Shown here: positions 33,806 through 42,946 of the stretch, in pieces
Position numbering within the stretch: the first letter of the stretch is position 1
Layout: every line of letters begins with the position of its first letter
DNA from: Bacteroidales bacterium
GTDB lineage: Bacteria > Bacteroidota > Bacteroidia > Bacteroidales > M50B96
NCBI GenBank assembly: GCA_021740905.1
Contig: JAIOYV010000054.1
Location: forward strand, 1-45,637
Direction of reading: 5' to 3'
Length of the DNA stretch: 45,637 nucleotides
Program-made: the position numbers and the translations under genes
The notes under the pieces: model-generated
The model's input: the letters and a program-made list of their open reading frames with translations, nothing else
What the model was told of the DNA's origin: nothing
The model's database searches: none

Positions 33806-35892
33806 TATCCTCCATGATATTTTCGCATGAACCATTCAACCGAGATAAACAACATAAGGATAAAGAAAATCCATTTTAGGTTGATCAATTCCGTGAGGGT
33901 TTGCTCTTTGCGTGAGATTGAAACGATGCTTTTATTATCTTTCAATTCAGTGTATAAGGCATCAAACTGATTGGGGTAATATAATTTCCCTTGGCTCTCT
34001 TTCGCAATCTTGAATAAAATCTGATGATTGGCAGTGGTATTTATAGCCTCGGTATTGACCGGCACCACCGAAAACTTTCCATTTTTTAGAAAATTTTCAC
34101 CAGCCATTTTCACATTGGCCGAGTAGGTAAAATCGCCGGCCGGAAAAGCTCCTACATCTAAGCGATAGCTACTGTTGTACTTGTTGAAAGCGTATTGATA
34201 GACCTTATCCTCGCTATCGCGAATCTGAAGCTCCACTTCGGCATTGTTGTCCAATTCGTAGCTTTCGTTGTACACTTCGGCATTAAAAACAATGTTTTCT
34301 GTTTCGCTATACACATTGCTGACATTCACCACAAACCGCTCTTTCTTGATCCGCAACGCGAGGTATTGAACCATTTTATTTACCATCTCATCGAATAGCT
34401 CGTGGTTGCTCACCTGGAAATAATTCTGGATCCGCCACCGCCAAATTCCTTCGCCAACAATAAAACCGGTTTTCTGGTCGCCGTCGGTGTGAAATGAAAT
34501 AAGGGGCTTGTTGGTTTCGATATTCTTAATTTTCTGATACAGGAAAACATCGGGGTTATTCGCCACAGTGTAGCCCCCAAAAGGCACGTGTAAGGGTGGG
34601 AACCGGCCAATAAGCTTCATGTTGTCTTCTGAGAATTCGAATAAACTGAATTTGTCGTTGGCAAAGGCCTCGGCATATTCAAATGTTGATTTATTCTGAT
34701 TCACCTCGACCCCGGCCTGCAACGAGTTCAATTTATTCATATCGCTTTGTGCCCCTAATATATAAAGGGCCGGAACTTTATACTTTTTAATGGTGGACAG
34801 CAATTCGGTTGCCGATTGGCTTGTTGATGGCAACTGGTGCAGGATAACCAAATTGTAATTATGCAATTCGCCTGTAAAATCTTTGGGGGTGCTCAATTCC
34901 ACTTCAAAATTGATGTTGTTTTCCAATGCCCGTTGAATGGCTCCAATATCTGGATGGGGCGAATTGGCCAGGATCAGGATTTTCTGCTTGCTGTCGATCA
35001 CATCCATCACAAACTCCAGTTTGTTGTTGTGCAGGTTGGTTTCGTTTTCCAGCGCTTTCAATTCAACTGTATAGCGTTGCAATCCTTTCTGTTTAGCCTC
35101 GATTTCCATGTTGATGATTTCGGAAAAAGGATCGGAAGCCACATTGATATCCTGCGAAAAAATCTCGTTGCCCTGATGTTTCACAACCAGTCTGCTTTTT
35201 GCCATATTAGCCTGCCGCGCTGACACATAAACTTGTAATGGAAAACTATTCCCAAGAAAGGCAAACTTGTTATGGTTCAGTTCGCTGATGCGAATATCTA
35301 CGTTTTGGGAAGTATCTCCTAATGCAATAGAATACACCGGTGCTTTCAATTTCCTTGCTGCGACTACCGGGTTCGACCCTGTGTTGTAATTCCCATCGCT
35401 AGCAAAAACCACTGCCCCAACATTGCGGTTGGCGTAGCGGTTTTCGATTTCGGTAAATACTTGTGAGAGATTACTCGACTTACCCGAAAAATCGTTTTTG
35501 AACTCTTCGTCCAGTTTGTCGGAAAAGGAATATTGCTGAACTTCAAAATCGTTCCCGAGCTTCTCAACAAAATCGTTTAGATCGCTCTGGTAATCGCTTC
35601 GATAAAAGGTAGAATCTTTATTGAAAAGGATTGATTCTGAATTGTCCTGTGCAATTACGATAATGGGCTTGTCGATAATTTTACGTACCGAATTCAACAG
35701 TGGCGACAGCAACAAAAAGGATAACACAAACACGAAAAGGGATCGCAACACCGACATAAGCCATATTTTCCATTTGGGCAAATCGTTGAATGCCTTATCT
35801 TTTCGATACAAAAACCAGCTTACTCCCACTGCCAGCAGAATGCAAAATAGAATAAACCAGAGAGGTTGTTCGGTGCTTATTTGTAGATTCAA
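33802..35892 (-). CDS. Large membrane protein with VWA-like domain
   Basis: 696 residues. Two N-terminal membrane helices (about 9-30 and 40-62) precede a VWA-like domain whose MIDAS-type DxSxS appears in AQDNSESI (about 81-88). A further acidic site is in FASDGNYNTG. After an Ig-like stretch comes a glutamine-amidotransferase-like Rossmann fold without an obvious catalytic Cys (KILILANSPHPDIGAIQRAL onward). Another beta-sandwich region follows, and a C-terminal helix (LIKWIFFI-like, about 665-685). This layout is that of a large membrane-anchored BatA/VWA-type protein; the exact job, possibly envelope assembly or stress, is unknown. A 321-bp gap separates it from fabG. Confidence 0.75.
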   Translation of the reverse strand: MNLQISTEQPLWFILFCILLAVGVSWFLYRKDKAFNDLPKWKIWLMSVLRSLFVFVLSFLLLSPLLNSVRKIIDKPIIVIAQDNSESILFNKDSTFYRSDYQSDLNDFVEKLGNDFEVQQYSFSDKLDEEFKNDFSGKSSNLSQVFTEIENRYANRNVGAVVFASDGNYNTGSNPVVAARKLKAPVYSIALGDTSQNVDIRISELNHNKFAFLGNSFPLQVYVSARQANMAKSRLVVKHQGNEIFSQDINVASDPFSEIINMEIEAKQKGLQRYTVELKALENETNLHNNKLEFVMDVIDSKQKILILANSPHPDIGAIQRALENNINFEVELSTPKDFTGELHNYNLVILHQLPSTSQSATELLSTIKKYKVPALYILGAQSDMNKLNSLQAGVEVNQNKSTFEYAEAFANDKFSLFEFSEDNMKLIGRFPPLHVPFGGYTVANNPDVFLYQKIKNIETNKPLISFHTDGDQKTGFIVGEGIWRWRIQNYFQVSNHELFDEMVNKMVQYLALRIKKERFVVNVSNVYSETENIVFNAEVYNESYELDNNAEVELQIRDSEDKVYQYAFNKYNSSYRLDVGAFPAGDFTYSANVKMAGENFLKNGKFSVVPVNTEAINTTANHQILFKIAKESQGKLYYPNQFDALYTELKDNKSIVSISRKEQTLTELINLKWIFFILMLFISVEWFMRKYHGGY

Positions 35893-36137
35893 AATCTGTT
35901 TGTTTTCAATTAATATTTTACCGTTGATAAAAGGTGCAAACGGAGTATTTGTGCTTCTGGTATCAATGCGTAAATAAAGAAGTGTTTAGATGAGAATGAA
36001 TTTCCAGCCATGAAATATTACTAACGAAATGGTGGATTACGACTATCCAATTAATTTCTTCTTTTATCATTAAATCAATTAACAAAATCTAATCTCTGAT
36101 ATGAAAGCGTCAAGAACAAGGCTTGCGAAGATTGAAA

Positions 36138-36169
36138 ATTGGGAGTCCCGACCATTCGGGATGACCAAT
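36138..36169. repeat. Long interrupted hairpin upstream of the fabG 3' end
   Basis: ATTGG/CCAAT outer stem and TCCCGA/TCGGGA inner stem around CCAT, with a small internal bulge. It could form in mRNA from either strand. There is no T-tract; it may be a dispersed intergenic repeat or a processing element. Confidence 0.45.
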
Positions 36170-36181
36170 TTGAAATCGAGC

Positions 36182-36203
36182 AAAACGCAGTTATTGGCGT
36201 TTT
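36182..36203 (-). terminator. Probable terminator of fabG
   Basis: AAAACGC and GCGTTTT pair perfectly around AGTTATTG, 11 bp beyond the fabG stop. The stem's own T-run provides the U-tract, so it is a moderate terminator. Together with 36138-36169 it is the only structure seen in the 35893-36213 gap. Confidence 0.5.
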
Positions 36204-36213
36204 CTTGCAGAGA

Positions 36214-36957
36214 TTATGTGTTCATTGCACCACACACATTTAAGACCTGCCCACTCACATAAGTTGAAAGATCGGAGGCCAGGAATATACAGGCATCAGC
36301 AACCTCTTCAGGGGTTCCGCCACGCTTTAAGGGTATTTTCTCTGCCCAGTCGTTGCGAACTTCTTCCGATAGTTTGGCAGTCATTTCGGTAATGATGAAA
36401 CCGGGGGCAATAGCATTGCAGCGGATATTCCTCGATCCAAGCTCTTTGGCAATCGACTTGGTGAAACCAATAATACCGGCTTTTGATGCTGAATAGTTGG
36501 CCTGTCCTGCATTACCACTTACGCCTACTACCGAACTCATATTAATAATAGAACCATTGCGCTGCTTCAACATGGTGCGCTGAACGGCTTTGGTGAAATT
36601 GAAAACCGATTTCAGGTTGACGGCAATAACAGCATCCCACATTTCCTCTGTCATGCGCATTAACAGGGTATCTTTGGTAATACCGGCATTGTTTACCAAA
36701 ATATCAACCTGTCCGAATTCCTTCACTATTTCATCAACCACTGTTTGGGTTTCTTCGTAATTAGCAGCGTTGCTGGCGAACGCTTTTGCTTTAATGCCTA
36801 TCCCATTCAATTCAGCTTCAAAAGCTAAGACATTATCATCGATGGCCAAATCGGTAATGGCTACATTCGCTCCCTGCTGGGCAAACTTTATGGCTATTGC
36901 TTTCCCGATACCTCGCGCTGCACCAGTTACAATAGCTGTTTTTCCTTTCAATAACAT
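36214..36957 (-). CDS. fabG: 3-oxoacyl-[ACP] reductase FabG
   Basis: 247 residues, a classical short-chain dehydrogenase. The NADPH-binding TGAARGIGKAIA lies at the N-terminus, NNAG is at about 88-91, and the catalytic set is Ser about 142 (NMSSVVG), Y155 and K159 (YSASKAG). It reduces 3-oxoacyl-ACP in each round of fatty-acid elongation. The C-terminal IAPGFIITEMT and VSGQVLNVCGAM fit FabG closely. It stands alone here, not in a fab cluster, with a -7 element 26 bp upstream and a hairpin after the stop. Other SDR activities are possible but the overall match is strong. Confidence 0.93.
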   Translation of the reverse strand: MLLKGKTAIVTGAARGIGKAIAIKFAQQGANVAITDLAIDDNVLAFEAELNGIGIKAKAFASNAANYEETQTVVDEIVKEFGQVDILVNNAGITKDTLLMRMTEEMWDAVIAVNLKSVFNFTKAVQRTMLKQRNGSIINMSSVVGVSGNAGQANYSASKAGIIGFTKSIAKELGSRNIRCNAIAPGFIITEMTAKLSEEVRNDWAEKIPLKRGGTPEEVADACIFLASDLSTYVSGQVLNVCGAMNT

Positions 36958-36982
36958 ATTCTAATAGTTTAGATAATTTCTG

Positions 36983-36990
36983 CAAAAATA
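36983..36990 (-). promoter_or_regulatory. -7 element of fabG
   Basis: The minus strand reads TATTTTTG (TAnnTTTG), 26 bp before the ATG at 36957. Confidence 0.45.
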
Positions 36991-37140
36991 GCTAAACTCA
37001 TGGAATATTGAATTATTGACTTTTGAACAAGTTTTCATGAATTGCAAACCGCCTTCCAAATAAACAAAAACGGGTTTGTTCATAAATTCTCCAATTCCAA
37101 TATTTAATTGAAAAGAGGTTTATCAAGATACAAGCTTATT

Positions 37141-37875
37141 TTACCATAAATAAAGATCATGATGTGCCACCATAACTTCAGGGACACCCCTTTCAATAAA
37201 TAAGCTATGACTTATTCCAAGATGTGGAAGGCAAAATCCACCTGCAGTATCACAAATCAAATAAGTATAATACAGCTTACTATATTCTTCAGAGATATTC
37301 CGTTTAATAATTTCCATTGTATCTGCAAGTATCAGTTTTGTGGTATCTCTAAAAGTACTTTCATCAATCTTCTCCTGATCGTGCAAAACAAGTTTATGGT
37401 TAAACATCAAGGCAAATTGATTTGTATCGTTTATTAATTTTAAAATAAAGTCATGGTTTTGAATGTTTGATACCACAATGTTCCTGGAAACAGCAACATT
37501 ATCTTTATCATCTAAAAACTGTATCGCAAATTTGTTTCGATTTCTTGTATTTATATTTATTGAACGAAAACTATATCCACCATAATCACCACAAGCAATA
37601 TCTGGGGCCGAGTATTCTTTTCCATATAATTTTACTTTAATCATATCGTTTTGGTTGGATACAATTTTATATCCATCGTAGCTTTGACAGGTATTTGATG
37701 TTGCAAAATCAAATTTAATTTCAAAGTTATTTAAAGAACTTGAGACAGTATCAGGACAAATTGTGAATCTCGCAGGCCAACTTTGAAATTTGATATAATT
37801 TGATTCATCCCCTTCTTTTGAACATGCCAAAATAAAGAAAAGCGAAACGATTAATAAATGTCTTACATTTTGCAT
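37141..37875 (-). CDS. Predicted lipoprotein of unknown function
   Basis: 244 residues. The N-terminus MQNVRHLLIVSLFFILACSK is a lipoprotein signal with lipidated C18 and a charged SKEGDES spacer that favours surface or outer-membrane retention. The body is beta-rich with scattered cysteines (about C38, C58, C84) and no recognised domain. A second, short hydrophobic region is absent, so it should be fully extracytoplasmic. Lower G+C than fabG. It lies between fabG and the T9SS cargo gene on the same strand, with its own -7 element (37901-37908), and so is probably monocistronic. Confidence 0.7.
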   Translation of the reverse strand: MQNVRHLLIVSLFFILACSKEGDESNYIKFQSWPARFTICPDTVSSSLNNFEIKFDFATSNTCQSYDGYKIVSNQNDMIKVKLYGKEYSAPDIACGDYGGYSFRSININTRNRNKFAIQFLDDKDNVAVSRNIVVSNIQNHDFILKLINDTNQFALMFNHKLVLHDQEKIDESTFRDTTKLILADTMEIIKRNISEEYSKLYYTYLICDTAGGFCLPHLGISHSLFIERGVPEVMVAHHDLYLW

Positions 37876-37900
37876 TCTATTATTTTAAAAATACGTGTCA

Positions 37901-37908
37901 CAAATATA
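37901..37908 (-). promoter_or_regulatory. -7 element of the lipoprotein gene
   Basis: The minus strand reads TATATTTG (TAnnTTTG), 26 bp before the start at 37875. Confidence 0.45.
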
Positions 37909-37989
37909 GACGTTTCTCCATGTGATTTTTTATAAATACTTCAAAATTAATTCAATTTACCAGGGTCAATGGAAGAATAACCTCACTGG

Positions 37990-40686
37990 TTAATAAACAA
38001 CAGTGAGCGAACCTGTTTTTTGGAAAGACTTATCTCCTATATCGCGGTAGCGTACCATCCATACGTACGATCCCTGTTTCACTACCTCACCGTCGATCTG
38101 GCCATTCCAGCCATCCTCGTAATTATTGCTTTGAAATATCAATTCGCCCCATCGGTTGTAGATATAAAGTTCGTAGGTTTCGGGATTCAGGTTAAGGATT
38201 GACGGTCTGAATACACGGTTCCATGCATAACCACTAAAAGGCTGAATGGCATTGGGTGCATAAAATGTATTTATATCATCGATGGTAACCCACTGATAGC
38301 TTGTATCGCGGCAGCCGTTTATACTTTCAGTAATCAGCGACACAAGAAATTCACCTGTTTCAGAATATACGTGATCACCAGGTTGCTGGGCTATAATCGA
38401 GTCGCCATTGCCAAAATTCCAAAGCGACATGAAAGCCAGCTCCGATTCATTCAAAAAATAAATTCGAGGGTCGCTAATAGAGGCAGCCTCCGGGTCATGC
38501 GAAAAAATAGACCGTGGTTTTGGATACACCGTAATCATATTCCTTTCAGTGTAAGACGATTTACAACCAATCTCACTTTCCACCGACAGGGAAACATCAT
38601 AGATTCCGGGGTCGCGGAAAAGATGCACTGGATTTGCTTCAGCAGAGAAATTATACATTGGCGAATCGTCGAAATCCCAATAGTATTTTACTCCTGGTGT
38701 AATTATATTTAAGTGGAATTCAACTTTAAGAGGTTCACAGCCTTTCAGGATATTGGATCTGAAACTAGCCAAGGGCGCATCAAATACGGTAACTGTAACT
38801 GTGTCGGCTCTTTGAGGTGTACCGCAGCCATCGCTGGCTAAAACAACATATTTCCGCGACTCATTTGGAATCATCATTTGTGGGTTGTAAAGAATAGGCC
38901 CATTATAAAGTTCGAGGAAATAAGGCCCGCCATTGCCACCCAAAACCTCCGATGATAAATATACCGTATCTCCTTTACAGATGGTATCTTTATCGATGGA
39001 AAGATGGAATTCCAATGCCGGGTTTACAAATACAGTAACACATTTTGTGGTACTTTGGCAACCATTGGCATCGTCGACATATACACAGTATTCAGTCGAC
39101 TCAGTGGGCGAAACCCAAATGCTGGCCGTAGCATATCCACCGGGTGTCCAATGGTAAACATAAGGTAGTGTTCCACCAAAAGAGTTTCCCACAATATTTG
39201 CTTCCCGGCTCAGGCAGATGGTCTGGTCGCCTGAGGTGTACATTTGAATGGGGTTGGGTTCTTCAAATTCGATTTCCGCAGTGGTAACACAATAATTACC
39301 ATCTGTTACTGTGACCGTATAAATACCGGCAGCCATATTTGTCACTCCACTGGTAATAGCCCCTGTATTCCAATTGTAAATGTATGGGAGTACTCCTCCT
39401 GAAACTATGGCATTGGCAAACGCATTTGTGTCACCATAACATGACAGGTCTGTTCCTGACAAATTAATTACTAATTCGTTGGGTTGGGAAACTTCCACTT
39501 GTACAACCGCCTTGCAATTGTGATCGTCGGTTATTGTTACTGTATAGCCATTAGCTGTAAGGTTTGATAAATCTTCTAAAGGAGAACCAGTACTCCACAA
39601 AAATGAATAGGGTGTAGTACCTCCAGATGGGATCAAATCAATTGCCCCGTCGTTACCACCGAAGCAGGCAACTTGAGTTGTAACCACAGAACCAACAACA
39701 TCCGATGGCGGAAGGGTAACAAACACACTTTCGATTCCTTCGCAGCCGGATGTATCGGTTACAGTTACCGAGTAATTACCTCCATCATTTACATGAATTG
39801 CCGGGGTGGTCTCGGTGGTTGACCATATCCATGAATTGTATAATGCAGCATCGACTAAAGTAAGAGTACCGCCATCGCAAAACGGTACATCTACGTTTAT
39901 TGAAGGGGAAGGGCTTGGTAAAATCGCTACTGTAAGTGTAACCGATGAATCGGGACAAATACTGGTACCTTCTACGGTATAAGTATAGGTCCCGGCAATC
40001 ACATAAGCCGGGTCAAATGTGCCTAAGAAGGAATTTCCGAGTATGTTAGGATCCCAGCTACCATTCGTTGAAGTAACCAAAGTAAGCGAATCGTATAAAT
40101 CAATCGGATTACTGTTTTGGCATATCTGAATACTTCCATCATCAAATTCTGGTACTTCGCACATCGAAAGTTTTAAATTATCCATCGACATGTCATTCGA
40201 CCCGGCCATATAGTTTGAAATCACTTGAAAACTAATGGAATTTGAAATTGGGATAACTAAATTAGAAACCCAATTAATCCAAGCCCCACTATTTACAATC
40301 CCAGACCAGGTATCAAGAACAGGCCCTGATCCATCAACAATATTGAGTGTGATATTACACGAACCACTCCAGGTTTCAATAAGCCAAACCGAAATCTGAT
40401 AGGTTTGATTAGGACAAACCGTATAGAACCTTTCGTAACATAAAGTTCCTGGTGCAAGGTTATTTACAAAATTCAAGTACAAGGAAAAGGAACCATTATG
40501 AACAGCATAGGTTTGAGGAGTGACATGATATATTGTGCCAACTATTACATCAGGACATGCCGTTGTATATTCAAAACCTTCAAGATCAACTGTGGTCAAT
40601 ACACATTGGCTTTTTGCTTGGATGTTGAAGAAAAGAAACATCAAACAGAACAGTTTAAAGGCAAGATATTTTTGTAAGGTATTCAT
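37990..40686 (-). CDS. T9SS type B cargo: gliding-motility-associated C-terminal domain protein
   Basis: About 898 residues from the ATG at 40686 (MNTLQKYLAFKLFCLMFLFF, a signal peptide ending near QAKSQC). The longer start at 40701 adds five residues before the signal and is less likely. Next comes a carbohydrate-binding-like beta-sandwich (about 30-180). A row of SprB/Ig-like repeats with the pattern G.Y.VTVTD...C follows (about 330-480). PKD-type domains come next (YYWDFDDSP, then SLWNFGNGDS), and a C-terminal CHU_C / T9SS type B domain (about 805-898). This last opens APNAIQPFSGYAWNRVFRP and has LYIYNRWGELIFQS. Export by T9SS to the cell surface as an adhesin or matrix protein is expected. 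A 7-bp hairpin overlaps its stop codon (37982-38007). Confidence 0.9.
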   Translation of the reverse strand: MNTLQKYLAFKLFCLMFLFFNIQAKSQCVLTTVDLEGFEYTTACPDVIVGTIYHVTPQTYAVHNGSFSLYLNFVNNLAPGTLCYERFYTVCPNQTYQISVWLIETWSGSCNITLNIVDGSGPVLDTWSGIVNSGAWINWVSNLVIPISNSISFQVISNYMAGSNDMSMDNLKLSMCEVPEFDDGSIQICQNSNPIDLYDSLTLVTSTNGSWDPNILGNSFLGTFDPAYVIAGTYTYTVEGTSICPDSSVTLTVAILPSPSPSINVDVPFCDGGTLTLVDAALYNSWIWSTTETTPAIHVNDGGNYSVTVTDTSGCEGIESVFVTLPPSDVVGSVVTTQVACFGGNDGAIDLIPSGGTTPYSFLWSTGSPLEDLSNLTANGYTVTITDDHNCKAVVQVEVSQPNELVINLSGTDLSCYGDTNAFANAIVSGGVLPYIYNWNTGAITSGVTNMAAGIYTVTVTDGNYCVTTAEIEFEEPNPIQMYTSGDQTICLSREANIVGNSFGGTLPYVYHWTPGGYATASIWVSPTESTEYCVYVDDANGCQSTTKCVTVFVNPALEFHLSIDKDTICKGDTVYLSSEVLGGNGGPYFLELYNGPILYNPQMMIPNESRKYVVLASDGCGTPQRADTVTVTVFDAPLASFRSNILKGCEPLKVEFHLNIITPGVKYYWDFDDSPMYNFSAEANPVHLFRDPGIYDVSLSVESEIGCKSSYTERNMITVYPKPRSIFSHDPEAASISDPRIYFLNESELAFMSLWNFGNGDSIIAQQPGDHVYSETGEFLVSLITESINGCRDTSYQWVTIDDINTFYAPNAIQPFSGYAWNRVFRPSILNLNPETYELYIYNRWGELIFQSNNYEDGWNGQIDGEVVKQGSYVWMVRYRDIGDKSFQKTGSLTVVY

Positions 40687-40770
40687 ATTTTTCCATATCA
40701 AAAATCAAAGTACGCTGAATCTATTTCAGTAGACGTAAATATCCAAAAAATAGTTGTTTAATTCTTTGTT

Positions 40771-40778
40771 CAAAGGTA
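40771..40778 (-). promoter_or_regulatory. -7 element of the T9SS cargo gene
   Basis: The minus strand reads TACCTTTG (TAnnTTTG), 85 bp before the ATG at 40686, giving a leader of about 75 nt. Confidence 0.4.
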
Positions 40779-40860
40779 GATGAAAAAAGAGGGTTTTGTT
40801 TTATTCTCAACAATGTAAAAATTTCACTGCTTCAAGTTTCCTTTTCAGGAATTGCAATAA

Positions 40861-40892
40861 CCGAAGGCTTCGGTGTAAAGCGAAACCTTCGG
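40861..40892. terminator. Hairpin between the FISUMP gene and the T9SS cargo gene
   Basis: CCGAAGG (40861-40867) pairs with CCTTCGG (40886-40892). A competing shorter palindrome, ACCGAAGGCTTCGGT, uses the left arm. It lies in the 320-bp gap after the FISUMP gene's stop on the minus strand. No T-run follows directly, so it is a weak terminator or mRNA-stability element. Nothing else is seen in 40779-41020. Confidence 0.4.
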
Positions 40893-41020
40893 TGTCTGGT
40901 ACTTCTTTTTCTAAATTGACTTACTCAACTAATTTCTTATTAACTATTTCATAGTTTAATTTTTTTGTGTGAATTTAGCTTTTTTCAATTTATCAATAAT
41001 CATTCAACAATAATCATTTA

Positions 41021-42370
41021 TTAGTTTTTGATGCAACGGATTGGCCGTGCATGGCTCTTCAGATCTTTATCGCGTTCCGAACCAGTATACATCCAGGAAA
41101 AGCCTCTATGAATAGCCTTATCAGATTTCTCTCCATAAGACGTGGACGTGAAAAGAGTTCCGAAAAGATTGCCACCGGCCCACATCCCCTGATACAAAAA
41201 ACCTCCCCAAAGGGCAGAAAAACCAAAACTGTCAGTTCCATTTCCGCCATTCGACCATCCACTCGTCGATTTCATTTTTGTACCAGCATCAATACCATTC
41301 TCGTTAAAATTCTCCCATTCTGGATCGCCAATTCCATAGTTTGAATCAATTGCTCCTTCCAGCACTTTAAAATCATCGTCGCTTGCCACGTGCCAGCCTG
41401 CAGGACATATCCCTTGTGAGCCTTCTTCGGAAGAATAGTTCATCATTTCGTCCCATGTATAAATGCCCCCGTAGCGGTCGCACTGGGCAACATCATTTAA
41501 AAGACAATATTTCTCTACAGTCCCATTGTCTGTTTGCGGATTTGTGCTGTTGAGTTGAAGGCCAACATTCAGGTTTTCCTTCATCCAACATTGATCGTAA
41601 ATTTGGATGGTATGATAATACTGGCCTTCGTATTCCAGCGAATCAATCCCGGGGCAAGGGATATTAGTTGCAAATTGAATTTCATACAACGTATCTGAAA
41701 CAGGGGCATCAAAACATCCCGATTGACCCAAAGCATTAAAAGCAACTATGGCAAGTTTGTCGCCTTGTGTGTACATAAAATCGGTTGTACTTTTTGCTGA
41801 TTTTAGATTGGTGTCGGAATGAAAATCTCCTTCAAACGTTTTTTCATAACCGGTGTACTTTAGATCACATCCATTTGAATTTTCACCCAAAGCGCACATT
41901 TTTAAAACCTTTCTTGAATCCTGGAAACGGGGATTCACAAAGTAAAAAATTTCGTTTCCTGGAAAAAAGCTAAAGCGATGTGCACCTGCTGGTAATTCCG
42001 CGACAAAGCTTGTGGTTAGTTGCCCTGTGGAGTTGTGTACATCCACGAAGAGCTTTCCCGACTTGGGAAGTTGAACCTCGAAACTTGTATTTTCTGAAAA
42101 TGGATTTGGGTAATTTTGTTCGAGTTTGAAAGATTTCGGATTGTACGGGAGAAATTCCCCGATTTGCGCAGTTCCCTCCAACAACAGTACCGAATCGGGA
42201 TGGTAAAGCACGGTATCGCCCCCTTGGGTCAAATTCATGACCCTGAAACTATCGGCAGCGATATGCTGCAAGTTGTCAAAACAGGTAAACGAAAGGCTAA
42301 TTGTCGACTGCCCCATCGTCAGAATGGGAAACAAAGAACCAAGGATTAGTGTGTAGATCATTTTTCTCAT
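41021..42370 (-). CDS. Secreted FISUMP-domain protein with an internal sorting-like domain
   Basis: 449 residues. The signal peptide is about 1-21 (MRKMIYTLILGSLFPILTMG). Residues about 83-158 read LEQNYPNPFSENTSFEVQLP and continue with GKLFVDVHNSTGQLTTSF, which is the pattern of a T9SS type A sorting domain. Here it is near the N-terminus, not at the C-terminal end where sorting domains normally lie. The C-terminal ~200 residues (from about 248, DSLEYEGQYYHTIQIYDQCWMKENL) form a FISUMP domain with CPAGWHVASDDDF and the closing ARPIRCIKN. FISUMP proteins are secreted or lipid-anchored surface proteins of unknown activity. Confidence 0.85.
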   Translation of the reverse strand: MRKMIYTLILGSLFPILTMGQSTISLSFTCFDNLQHIAADSFRVMNLTQGGDTVLYHPDSVLLLEGTAQIGEFLPYNPKSFKLEQNYPNPFSENTSFEVQLPKSGKLFVDVHNSTGQLTTSFVAELPAGAHRFSFFPGNEIFYFVNPRFQDSRKVLKMCALGENSNGCDLKYTGYEKTFEGDFHSDTNLKSAKSTTDFMYTQGDKLAIVAFNALGQSGCFDAPVSDTLYEIQFATNIPCPGIDSLEYEGQYYHTIQIYDQCWMKENLNVGLQLNSTNPQTDNGTVEKYCLLNDVAQCDRYGGIYTWDEMMNYSSEEGSQGICPAGWHVASDDDFKVLEGAIDSNYGIGDPEWENFNENGIDAGTKMKSTSGWSNGGNGTDSFGFSALWGGFLYQGMWAGGNLFGTLFTSTSYGEKSDKAIHRGFSWMYTGSERDKDLKSHARPIRCIKN

Positions 42371-42655
42371 CGCATTATAGTTTAAGTGAATAATAAAATT
42401 CTGAAGGTGAAATTACGGCAGTTAATGTCGCTGTAAAAACGGGATGTTGCTTGCTATAAGTTGAGATATGGATTCTGTTCAAGATAAAATACAAAAATGA
42501 AGTAAGGAGTGGGATCATTTGCAGATTATGCAAAAAACGAAAGGTGTAAGGATTTAAATTGCAAATATTGGTTTTGAAGATTATTGTTGGGTGCAAAAGA
42601 ATTTATCTATTTTTTAATCTATCGTAATGAAAACGCTTATATCATTTCCAGCCAA
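42371..42655. other. Intergenic region without a supported gene
   Basis: The FISUMP gene and the plus-strand antitoxin-like gene are divergent here. A 73-codon minus frame (42375-42596) has no usable codon pattern or motif. No exact -7 element was found for the FISUMP gene. Confidence 0.45.
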
Positions 42656-42682
42656 CTTGAGATTCCAAAATGGAATATCAAG
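42656..42682 (+). promoter_or_regulatory. Near-perfect palindrome, candidate antitoxin operator
   Basis: CTTGAGATTCC (42656-42666) and GGAATATCAAG (42672-42682) are inverted arms with one mismatch around AAAAT. The site ends 22 bp upstream of the -7 element of the small antitoxin-like gene, covering the expected -33 region, where an autorepressing antitoxin would bind. Confidence 0.45.
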
Positions 42683-42704
42683 GTTAAATATCTTAAAAAA
42701 GAAG

Positions 42705-42712
42705 TATATTTG
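42705..42712 (+). promoter_or_regulatory. -7 element of the antitoxin-like gene
   Basis: TATATTTG (TAnnTTTG), 22 bp before the ATG at 42735. Confidence 0.5.
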
Positions 42713-42734
42713 GATATTAAAATAATGAACAATA

Positions 42735-42941
42735 ATGAGGGTACTACTCGACATACAGTATAGCAAGGCCGATTATGTAATGGATTTGTTAAGCAAACTT
42801 ACTTTTGTAAAAGCTAAAACAATTACTGAAGAAAAAGCCTTGTTAATGGAAGAAATTAAGGAAGCAGTAGATAATTTAAATCTGGTTAAAAAAGGCAAAA
42901 AGAAAGCCAGGCCTCTTGCAGAACTACTCAATGAGCTTTAA
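42735..42941 (+). CDS. Orphan antitoxin-like protein (68 aa)
   Basis: 68 residues: MRVLLDIQYSKADYVMDLLS, then an acidic helical middle and a basic KKGKKKARPLAELLNEL tail. The LLDIQYSKADYVMDLL opening and the PLAELLNEL end are the pattern of small Bacteroidota antitoxins that precede RelE/ParE-type toxins. No toxin follows: the stop at 42941 is 5 bp from the end of the convergent ATPase gene. The promoter (42705-42712) and upstream palindrome look intact, so the gene is probably expressed. The toxin may have been lost, or the protein has another role. Confidence 0.6.
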   Translation: MRVLLDIQYSKADYVMDLLSKLTFVKAKTITEEKALLMEEIKEAVDNLNLVKKGKKKARPLAELLNEL

Positions 42942-42946
42942 TATAC

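Noticed and set aside
37982-38007. 7-bp hairpin CTCACTG/CAGTGAG at the end of the T9SS cargo gene as a terminator
   Set aside because: It overlaps the stop codon, has a 12-base loop and no following T-tract, so it was noted only with the gene.
42375-42596. 73-codon minus-strand frame upstream of the FISUMP gene
   Set aside because: No motif or signal was found, and it ends directly at the start region of the real gene.
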